Source: Candidatus Gastranaerophilales bacterium
GTDB lineage: Bacteria; Cyanobacteriota; Vampirovibrionia; Gastranaerophilales; JAILCC01
Direction: 5' to 3'
DNA: 6,932 nt
Assembly (NCBI GenBank): GCA_024408745.1
Contig: JAKSUS010000063.1
Coordinates: 1-6,932, forward strand
Numbering within the stretch: position 1 is the stretch's first letter; each line of letters opens with the position of its first letter. Made by a program: the position numbers and the translations under genes. This document shows, piece by piece, positions 1-5,349 of this stretch. The notes under the pieces were generated by a model that had not been told where the DNA came from, searched no databases, and was given only the letters and a program-made list of their open reading frames with translations.

Positions 1-333
1 CATAGATAATATTTGTCCTGCCATTTGAACCCCGACAAATATCAGATTTGCACAAAAACCTATAATTGCACCAACCGCAACCTCTTTAAACATCAAGACC
101 ATTAAAACCGGTAAGTCAATTACATGAGAAGTAACAATATCAGGAGTTGATGCGGCAACCATTGGATACATAATAAAAGCAGTCATAAAAACCAAAATAG
201 CTTTAGCCTGCATCGGTGCCTGTATTGTAGAGAAAAACGGAGCAGTTGCTATCATGCCCGATAATCTTCCCATAACAAGAACAAATATTATCAGATTTAC
301 AGGGGAAAGCATTAACATTAAATCCGTCATCAT
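1..333 (-). CDS. fliR: FliR, flagellar export-gate protein (N-terminal 111 residues, runs off left edge)
   Basis: FliR is an inner-membrane subunit of the flagellar type III export gate and assembles with FliP and FliQ into the helical entry pore. The visible part has 111 codons without a stop; the usual length is about 250-260 residues, so over half is missing beyond base 1. Seen in the sequence: hydrophobic segments at about residues 11-30, 43-61 and 73-95. There is a family-like stretch GMIATAPFFS near residue 26 and FKEVAVGAIIGF near residue 82, followed by VQMAGQIL near residue 102. The start is the ATG at 333, since an in-frame TAG lies three codons upstream; the next codon (330) is also ATG and could be used instead. 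An AAGGCGG ribosome site lies 10 bases upstream. The gene begins 19 bases after fliQ ends and is surely co-transcribed with it. A non-flagellar type III homologue (SctT) is the alternative but is less likely. Confidence 0.9.
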   Translation of the reverse strand, partial: MMTDLMLMLSPVNLIIFVLVMGRLSGMIATAPFFSTIQAPMQAKAILVFMTAFIMYPMVAASTPDIVTSHVIDLPVLMVLMFKEVAVGAIIGFCANLIFVGVQMAGQILSM

Positions 334-352
334 GATAAACTAACCGCCTTAT

Positions 353-616
353 TTAAACATTTCCCAATTGTGCAAAAAGGTTATTGACACTTGTAATAAA
401 AAACTGCAGCATCAAGGGCATTAAAAGCATAAGGGTTAATAACGCAACAAATATTTTAGGAACAAATGTAAGAGTTGATTCTTGTATTTGAGTTACCGAT
501 TGGAAAATACTTATTGCTAAACCGACAACAACACTAATTAAAAGAACGGGAGCAATAATTTCCATAACCAACATTAACATATTTTGTACAATTGTTATAA
601 ATTCCATTTCTGTCAT
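353..616 (-). CDS. fliQ: FliQ, flagellar export-gate protein
   Basis: Small two-helix membrane protein of the flagellar type III export gate that packs around FliP/FliR. The 87-residue product matches the usual 86-90 residues. Two hydrophobic hairpin segments lie at about residues 13-37 and 51-75. The family hallmark is clear between them: GLAISIFQSVTQIQE at residues 32-46, then TLTFVPKI at 48-55. The open frame extends upstream to an ATG at 676, but that start would overlap fliP by 46 bases and add 20 charged residues unlike FliQ. The ATG at 616 is preceded by AAGGAGG with a 9-base spacer and gives the canonical N-terminus. A second ATG three codons in is possible but too far from the ribosome site. 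It lies 14 bases after fliP and 19 before fliR. Confidence 0.95.
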   Translation of the reverse strand: MTEMEFITIVQNMLMLVMEIIAPVLLISVVVGLAISIFQSVTQIQESTLTFVPKIFVALLTLMLLMPLMLQFFITSVNNLFAQLGNV

Positions 617-625
617 TTGTTTTGC

Positions 626-632
626 CCTCCTT
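626..632 (-). promoter_or_regulatory. Ribosome binding site of fliQ, fixing its start at 616
   Basis: AAGGAGG on the minus strand, 9 bases before the ATG at 616. It overlaps the last two bases of the fliP stop codon (631-633), so fliP termination and fliQ initiation are probably translationally coupled. It argues against the longer in-frame start at 676. Confidence 0.85.
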
Positions 633-1416
633 ATACCATAAAGCCTTCGAGCAGGGCTTTTGTAATCAGATACCAACCGTCAATCATAACAAATAAAATA
701 ATTTTAAATGGTGTCGCAATAATTGAAGGCGGCAGGAACATCATACCCATTGCGACCAATATACTTGAAACAACTATATCTATTACCAAAAAAGGTATGA
801 ATATCATAAAACCTATTTTAAAAGCCGTCTTTAATTCGGTAATAATAAAAGCAGGTAACAAAATATAAGTCGGAGTATCTTTGGGTTCTTTTATTTGCGA
901 CTTATCAATTTTTGACATTGTAATAAATAAACCTAACTCTTTTTCTTCCGTATAACGTAGCATAAAATCTCTTAACGGTTCAATACTTCTTTCAATTGCA
1001 ACTTCTTGGGTTATTTTATTATTCATATAAGGTTGAAAAGCATTTTCGTTAATTTTATTAAAAGTCGGAGCCATAACGAAGAATGTTAAAATCAATGCTA
1101 AACTGACTAAAACTTGGTTAGGCGGTAGAGTACTTGTACCGATTGCTTGCCTTGTTAAAGCCAAAACAATAACAATTCTTGTAAAAGAAGTTGTCATGAC
1201 CAAAATACTTGGCGCAAGTGTTAAAATTGTGAGTAAAATAAGAATTTGTACCCCTTGCGAAAATTCTTTCGGTGAATTAGGTTGTTGCATGCCTACACTC
1301 AAAGTCGGCAACCCTATTTCAGCAAAACAAGGTAGCATAAATCCTAAGCAAATTCCAAAACCTAATAAAATTCCGAAAAGTTGTCTTTTATTCAACTTTA
1401 ATTTATTCCAAAACAT
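631..1416 (-). CDS. fliP: FliP, flagellar export-gate protein with cleavable signal peptide
   Basis: FliP forms the pentameric core of the export-gate pore of the flagellar type III apparatus in the inner membrane. Length is 261 residues, in the normal range. Residues 1-32 look like a Sec signal peptide: basic start, hydrophobic run FGILLGFGICLGFML at 14-28, and probable cleavage after PCFA (residue 32). FliP is known to carry one. The periplasmic/hydrophilic loop spans about 119-183. The family signature is present as PAFIITELKTAF at 188-199 and IGFMIFIPFLVID at 201-213, followed by MGMMFLPP at 223-230. Membrane segments are at about 56-77, 100-118, 184-215 and 217-250. The start ATG at 1416 has AAGG directly abutting it, and the better-placed AGGGG lies 10 bases upstream, so initiation is probably modest. 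It is the first gene of a fliP-fliQ-fliR run. The type III injectisome homologue SctR is a remote alternative. Confidence 0.95.
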   Translation of the reverse strand: MFWNKLKLNKRQLFGILLGFGICLGFMLPCFAEIGLPTLSVGMQQPNSPKEFSQGVQILILLTILTLAPSILVMTTSFTRIVIVLALTRQAIGTSTLPPNQVLVSLALILTFFVMAPTFNKINENAFQPYMNNKITQEVAIERSIEPLRDFMLRYTEEKELGLFITMSKIDKSQIKEPKDTPTYILLPAFIITELKTAFKIGFMIFIPFLVIDIVVSSILVAMGMMFLPPSIIATPFKIILFVMIDGWYLITKALLEGFMV

Positions 1417-1587
1417 CCTTCACTAACCCCTATATCTATTATTTATTATTCACTATATTTTAATTTATTTCTTCGGTTAAAAAACCTATATCTTATTAAA
1501 TTTTAGCTTATTTTTAAGTATATGTATAATATGTTAAAAAGTGTAAATGTACATTTAGATTGATAATTTGACAATTTAAGACACCTT
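1417..1587 (-). promoter_or_regulatory. AT-rich upstream region of fliPQR with candidate promoter
   Basis: Gene-free stretch between a terminator and fliP. On the minus strand a candidate sigma-70 promoter reads TTGTCA (1569-1574), a 17-base spacer, then TACATT (1546-1551). That matches five and four of six consensus bases and would give an untranslated leader of about 120 bases. A weaker alternative -10, TATACT at 1517-1522, has TTTACA 19 bases upstream. No sigma-28 pattern (TAAA with a CCGATAA-type -10) or sigma-54 GG/GC pattern was found. The leader holds only short weak hairpins and a 9-base direct repeat, AGATATAGG (1485-1493 and 1429-1437). The promoter call is inference from consensus matching in AT-rich DNA. 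Confidence 0.45.
1544..1557. promoter_or_regulatory. 14-bp perfect palindrome, candidate operator over the fliP promoter
   Basis: TAAATGTACATTTA is its own reverse complement. The candidate fliP -10 box (1546-1551) lies entirely within it, the geometry expected of a repressor site that blocks polymerase. No U-run follows and the symmetric site has no loop, so it is not a terminator. The binding protein is unknown. In AT-rich DNA a short palindrome can arise by chance, though 14 perfect bases with a central GTAC is less trivial. Confidence 0.35.
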
Positions 1588-1616
1588 AAAAAAAGCTCCT
1601 TTGTACAAAAGGAGCT
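1588..1616 (-). terminator. Rho-independent terminator after the 40-aa gene
   Basis: Perfect 9-bp inverted repeat, AGCTCCTTT at 1594-1602 and AAAGGAGCT at 1608-1616, with a 5-base loop. On the minus strand it is followed by seven T residues (1594-1588), the last stem base included. It begins 15 bases past the stop codon of the small gene, and it separates that gene from the fliP transcription unit. The + strand side lacks a T-run, so it acts only on leftward transcripts. Confidence 0.9.
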
Positions 1617-1630
1617 CCTTGATATAAATT

Positions 1631-1753
1631 TTACTTATGCATTTTGGATTTTGCAGAAGGCTTTATATCATTTTTTTGATTATTCACAATATTTTGTGAC
1701 TTTTTGCTTGCATGAGAAGTTTTACCTTTCGCCGTATTTTTAGCATTATCCAT
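1631..1753 (-). CDS. Small lysine-rich hypothetical protein (40 aa)
   Basis: Not recognised as a member of any family. The 40-residue product starts MDNAKNTAKGKTSHASKK and ends KPSAKSKMHK. Ten of 40 residues are Lys against two Asp and no Glu, it has three His, no Cys or Trp, and almost no hydrophobic residues. It is therefore predicted to be soluble, strongly basic and probably disordered, which would suit nucleic-acid binding, though that is only inference. Support for a real gene: ATG at 1753 preceded by AAGGAGA with a 7-base spacer, one of the best ribosome sites in the window, and a strong terminator 15 bases after the TAA. It sits between the exporter terminator and the fliP promoter, so it appears to be its own transcription unit. 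It is not FliO, which needs a membrane helix. Confidence 0.65.
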   Translation of the reverse strand: MDNAKNTAKGKTSHASKKSQNIVNNQKNDIKPSAKSKMHK

Positions 1754-1760
1754 GGCAGGT

Positions 1761-1767
1761 TCTCCTT
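1761..1767 (-). promoter_or_regulatory. Strong ribosome binding site of the 40-aa gene
   Basis: AAGGAGA on the minus strand, 7 bases before the ATG at 1753. It lies only two bases beyond the T-run of the preceding terminator hairpin. A transcript reading through that terminator, or starting inside it, would place this site at once in a translatable context. Its quality is the main reason for calling the small gene. Confidence 0.75.
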
Positions 1768-1769
1768 TC

Positions 1770-1806
1770 AAAAAAATAACGTTCCTCTTATTTTAAGGAA
1801 CGTTAT
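1770..1806 (-). terminator. Rho-independent terminator after the ABC exporter gene
   Basis: Perfect 11-bp inverted repeat, ATAACGTTCCT at 1776-1786 and AGGAACGTTAT at 1796-1806, with a 9-base loop. On the minus strand it is followed by seven consecutive T residues (1776-1770), the last stem base included. It begins 57 bases after the exporter stop codon and probably ends the ftsH-gltA-glycosyltransferase-exporter transcript. Confidence 0.9.
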
Positions 1807-1807
1807 C

Positions 1808-1813
1808 ATTATA
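1808..1813 (-). promoter_or_regulatory. Candidate -10 box for the 40-aa gene, abutting the terminator
   Basis: Perfect TATAAT on the minus strand, one base before the terminator hairpin. Transcription from it would begin near 1801, inside the 5' arm of the hairpin. The new RNA would then lack half of that arm and could not fold the terminator. The -35 region is poor: the best hexamer with a normal spacer is TTAAAT at 16 bases. The call therefore rests on the -10 and on the need for a promoter downstream of a strong terminator. Confidence 0.35.
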
Positions 1814-1863
1814 AATATATTTTACTTAAATTTAATCCGTAAAAAGTTTATTGTATTTTCGGG

Positions 1864-3666
1864 TTATACAACAGGCTGTGCCTCGTCTGCAATTTTAAAT
1901 TGTGCGTTGTAAAGTGATTTATATGCACCGTTTTCAATATTTAATAATTCTTCATGTGAACCGGATTCAACAATTTCACCATCATTTACAACCATAATTC
2001 TGTCTGCATTTTGAACGGTTGATAATCTGTGCGCAATAACAAATACAGTTCTGTTTTGCATTAAATTATCTATAGCTTTTTGTACAACTGCTTCTGCTTT
2101 ATTGTCCAATGCACTTGTTGCTTCGTCTAAAATAACAATAGGTGCATTCTTTAAATTTGCTCTTGCGATAGCAACACGCTTTTTTTGTCCGCCTGATAAT
2201 AATGTACCTCTCTCACCGATATAACTGTCAAGACCATCTTCAAGAGATTCTACAAAATCATCTAAACAAGCACATTTTAATGCTTCATGAATTTCTTCAT
2301 CAGTTGCATCAGGTTTACCTAATAAAATATTATCTTTTATACTTCCGTGGAATAAGAAATTATCCTGAAATACGACTGCTATATTATCTCTCAATGACTC
2401 CAACGTATAATTTCTTATATCAACACCGTCAATTTTTATAGAACCGGATTTAACATCATAAAATCTCGGTAACAAATTTACAATTGTAGTTTTACCTCCA
2501 CCTGAATTACCGACAAGTGCAATAGTTTGTCCGTAATTTGTTTTAAAGGAAATATTCTTTAGAACCGGAGTATCTTCAATATATTCAAAATTAACATTTT
2601 CAAAAGATATATCTGTTACTGCTTTATTTAATTCAATTGCATCTTCTTTATCGTAAATAACAGGTTCTCTGTCAATAATTAAATAAATACGTTCAATCGC
2701 CATAAAAGAAACTTGAACATCTTTTAAGTTATTGTTCAAACTTTTTAAAGGTTGATATAGCATAACCAAAGCAGCTAAGAAGGATACAAAATTACCGCTT
2801 GAAATACGACCTGTAACAATCAGATAATTACTGAATGCAATAACCGTCGCAATACCTATCGACATAACAGTATATGTTATAGGGGATATTATTGAAGTTC
2901 TTTGGACAATCTTCATAGCTCTACCGAAAATTTCATCAACAGTATTAGTAAAACTGTTATATAATTTGTTTTGCAAGTTATATGATGCAATTGTTTTATT
3001 TCCTGCATAAGTTTCATTAAATTTTGTAATGAGTTTACTGCCTGCTTCAACATTTTCATTAACGGCTTTTTCAATACGTTTTCTCAGGAATGCCAAAGGT
3101 GAAAGTGCTCCGCCTAATACAACTATTGCAACTACGAATAATTCCCAAGAGTTATAAATCAATACACACAATAAAGAAAGTGATGAAAAACCTCTTGTTA
3201 CAAAAAGTTTAAGGTTTTCGAGTAATCCTGCGCAAGCAGTATCAGCATCGCCACAGAACTTTCTCATAATATCACCTGATGTATTTTGGTCATAATATGC
3301 AGTTTCCATATGCAATAATTTGTTATATAAAAACTTTTTTAATCCTAAAGATACTTTTGAACCTACCCAGGCATTCAAGTAATCGCATAAATACTGGCAT
3401 AAGCCTTGGAATGCCGTAAACACTACAATTATTATTGGTATTCCCCAGGTATAAAGAAAACTTCTGTTCTTTGCAACAAGAACATTATCCATATATGGTT
3501 GCAAAGCCCATGCAATAACTGAATCCAAACAACCTAAAGGAATGCAAATTATCATTGCAAATAATGCTCTTTTCCAATATGGTTTTACAAAAGGCCACAT
3601 TCTTTTGTAATTTTTAACAAAAGTGTTTTCATTAAATTTTTCTTTAAATGTTTTTTTCTCTTCCAT
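1864..3666 (-). CDS. ABC exporter, membrane and ATPase domains fused (MsbA/multidrug type)
   Basis: A half-transporter exporter that should work as a homodimer in the inner membrane, using ATP to move a lipid, glycolipid, drug or peptide outward. The 600-residue length is normal for the family. The six-helix membrane domain occupies about residues 30-325 (hydrophobic segments near 34-55, 72-95, 155-172, 174-192, 264-286 and 292-306). The ATPase domain covers about 353-590. All ATPase motifs are intact: A-loop Tyr362, Walker A GNSGGGKTT 386-394, Q-loop Gln434, signature LSGGQ 490-494, Walker B VILDE 511-515, D-loop SALD 518-521 and switch His546. No C39 peptidase domain is present, so it is not a bacteriocin processing exporter. 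Start: ATG at 3666 with GAGG five bases upstream. It follows the glycosyltransferase-like gene by 42 bases without a terminator, hinting at a glycolipid or polysaccharide-precursor substrate, but the sequence alone does not fix the cargo. Confidence 0.93.
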   Translation of the reverse strand: MEEKKTFKEKFNENTFVKNYKRMWPFVKPYWKRALFAMIICIPLGCLDSVIAWALQPYMDNVLVAKNRSFLYTWGIPIIIVVFTAFQGLCQYLCDYLNAWVGSKVSLGLKKFLYNKLLHMETAYYDQNTSGDIMRKFCGDADTACAGLLENLKLFVTRGFSSLSLLCVLIYNSWELFVVAIVVLGGALSPLAFLRKRIEKAVNENVEAGSKLITKFNETYAGNKTIASYNLQNKLYNSFTNTVDEIFGRAMKIVQRTSIISPITYTVMSIGIATVIAFSNYLIVTGRISSGNFVSFLAALVMLYQPLKSLNNNLKDVQVSFMAIERIYLIIDREPVIYDKEDAIELNKAVTDISFENVNFEYIEDTPVLKNISFKTNYGQTIALVGNSGGGKTTIVNLLPRFYDVKSGSIKIDGVDIRNYTLESLRDNIAVVFQDNFLFHGSIKDNILLGKPDATDEEIHEALKCACLDDFVESLEDGLDSYIGERGTLLSGGQKKRVAIARANLKNAPIVILDEATSALDNKAEAVVQKAIDNLMQNRTVFVIAHRLSTVQNADRIMVVNDGEIVESGSHEELLNIENGAYKSLYNAQFKIADEAQPVV

Positions 3667-3708
3667 TTTTTCCTCACTTGTTATTATTTATATAAATTCT
3701 ATCATAAA

Positions 3709-5325
3709 CTAATCATTATCATTATTTAATTTATCTAACTCCTGTCTTACAAAATTCTTTGCATGCTCAGGTATAATGTTTTCACAGCAACCACAAACTG
3801 ATGTTAATTCAGGATATTTTGACTCTTTTTTTATCATTTTTAAATAACAATTGCCTCTGTCAAAATCGGCTCTTCCGTTATTTTGAAATTCAAAATAACC
3901 GCAATTTTGGCATATTTTGAGTGCGAACCCTTTTTCCATTAAAGTATCGGAAATTTCTTTCAAAGCTTCCGAGAGTCTTAAATATTTTCTTGATGACATA
4001 TACTTATCTTCATACCAAAATACAACTCTAAAAAGTGCATCTTCGTTAATAATTTCTATTTTTGTTTCAATTTCTAAGTCACCATTTGTTAATGAAACTT
4101 CTACAAAATCAGAATTCTCATGCGATTGATTTTCAAGTTCTTTGCTATGCTTCTTTTCTAAATAGGCATCATATAAATTTATAAAATAATTAGAAAATAA
4201 TGCTAATGGTGAAAACATTAACCAGCAAGACCAAAATGTGAATTTTTGGAAATTAAATTTTGCAATTCTTGCCATGTATATAAATAAAATAAAATAATAA
4301 ATCAGTAATAAATAAATACCCTGCCAACCTAAAACAAAGCCATCAAGAAATGCAAACTTCATCATAAATAAAATTGCAATAATTACAAAAAATTCTCCGG
4401 GATATATCCATGAAATAATATATTCTTTTGAAGCCCATGTATATTCAGGTGAAATAATATCTTTAATATGATTTTTTAATACCATAAATTTTTTATAATT
4501 AATTTTATTAAAGAAATCCAAAATATTATCGGTAGTTTCATAATATTGTTTAAATACTCTTACATCAGGTGAATGTTCGGATTTAATTCCCCTATTTGAT
4601 AATATAATAGGTAATTCAAACTGATAATCAAAATCAGTAGTAAATTCGCTTCTTATTTGAGCTAAGACATCTTTTTTAACTGCTAAAACATCATCATTAA
4701 AATAATTTAAAAATCCTGCAATATTTCTTCCTAAAAATATCAAGGTATTTAAAAATACTTTCCTGTAACCAATTGTTCTTCCTACAAATGAAGAAAACAA
4801 ATTCTTATTCAGCGTAATACCACTAATAACAGGGGAAACATTAATTTTATCATTTAGTCTCGCCAAAAAATCAGGTCTTATTGTACTGTCACCATTCAAA
4901 AACACAAAGGCATCAGATGTATCGTTAATAAAAATTCTGTCAAAAAACCATCTTATTGCTTCTGATTTACCTGCACGCACACCATTTTCGGAGTTTAACC
5001 TCCACAACCTTGCACCTGCATTAATTTCTAACACTTTAGCAGTTTCATCTGTGCAATTATCAAGAATTACATTTATCACGTATTTTTCTTTATTGTATTC
5101 CTGATTTTTTAATGCATTTACTAAAGTTGTTATTGTTTGCTCCATATTGTGAGCATAAATTACAACATTAAAAAAGTTTTGATATTCTGATGCTGAAATC
5201 TTATGCTCTATTTCAACGAGTCTGTTTTTCGACGCGCAGTAGATAACATAGTAAAAATATATATATGAAACAGCCAAATAAATTGTTAATAGTATGGCTA
5301 TAACGTTAATAATAAATAAAAACAC
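3709..5325 (-). CDS. Membrane glycosyltransferase-2-like protein with Cys-rich zinc-ribbon-like C-terminal domain
   Basis: Probable family-2 glycosyltransferase at the inner membrane, transferring sugar from a nucleotide donor to an unknown acceptor. Order of parts: membrane helix at about 3-29; GT-A catalytic domain about 50-290; three hydrophobic segments at about 303-325, 329-352 and 363-385; then a soluble tail 390-538. GT2-like motifs are LDNCTDETA (88-96, Asp89 as the nucleotide-binding acid), NGDS at 144-147 where DxD is expected (first Asp replaced), and TTDFD at 229-233 with Asp231 in the catalytic-base position. The QxxRW motif of processive enzymes is absent (NYKKF at 276-280). The tail carries C472-x2-C475, C493 and C511-x2-C514 with an extra C513, like a zinc ribbon. 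The start is GTG at 5325 with GGAG 12 bases upstream; no ATG follows until residue 61, after the first helix, so GTG is preferred. It may be a low-activity or repurposed transferase. Confidence 0.75.
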   Translation of the reverse strand: MFLFIINVIAILLTIYLAVSYIYFYYVIYCASKNRLVEIEHKISASEYQNFFNVVIYAHNMEQTITTLVNALKNQEYNKEKYVINVILDNCTDETAKVLEINAGARLWRLNSENGVRAGKSEAIRWFFDRIFINDTSDAFVFLNGDSTIRPDFLARLNDKINVSPVISGITLNKNLFSSFVGRTIGYRKVFLNTLIFLGRNIAGFLNYFNDDVLAVKKDVLAQIRSEFTTDFDYQFELPIILSNRGIKSEHSPDVRVFKQYYETTDNILDFFNKINYKKFMVLKNHIKDIISPEYTWASKEYIISWIYPGEFFVIIAILFMMKFAFLDGFVLGWQGIYLLLIYYFILFIYMARIAKFNFQKFTFWSCWLMFSPLALFSNYFINLYDAYLEKKHSKELENQSHENSDFVEVSLTNGDLEIETKIEIINEDALFRVVFWYEDKYMSSRKYLRLSEALKEISDTLMEKGFALKICQNCGYFEFQNNGRADFDRGNCYLKMIKKESKYPELTSVCGCCENIIPEHAKNFVRQELDKLNNDND

Positions 5326-5349
5326 CTGAAAATTTTTCTCCGTTAACTG

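Noticed and set aside
617..676. Longer FliQ start at 676 adding 20 residues
   Set aside because: It would overlap fliP by 46 bases, adds a charged stretch unlike FliQ, and ignores the excellent AAGGAGG placed for the ATG at 616.
584..868. Plus-strand open frame of 94 codons
   Set aside because: It lies opposite fliP and fliQ, which have clear family signatures; no ribosome site or recognisable product.
1417..1587. Sigma-28 or sigma-54 flagellar promoter upstream of fliP
   Set aside because: No TAAA/CCGATAA pair at proper spacing and no GG-N10-GC motif was found in the minus-strand sequence.
1609..1620. 12-bp palindrome AAGGAGCTCCTT next to the small-gene terminator, as a possible competing hairpin or operator
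   Set aside because: It has no loop, so it cannot fold well as RNA. It arises because one stem arm is followed by CCTT; the 9-bp terminator stem explains the region better.
1712..1912. Plus-strand open frame of 66 codons across the intergenic region
   Set aside because: It runs through the terminator hairpin, the small gene and the exporter end on the opposite strand; its composition looks like translated AT-rich noise.
1864..3666. Exporter as a bacteriocin or lantibiotic processing transporter
   Set aside because: The N-terminus goes straight into the membrane domain with no C39 peptidase, and no precursor-like peptide gene is adjacent; the 40-aa lysine-rich protein lacks a double-glycine leader.
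3686..3697. 12-bp AT-only palindrome ATTTATATAAAT between the glycosyltransferase-like and exporter genes
   Set aside because: Composed only of A and T in very AT-rich DNA, with no good promoter around it; chance is sufficient.
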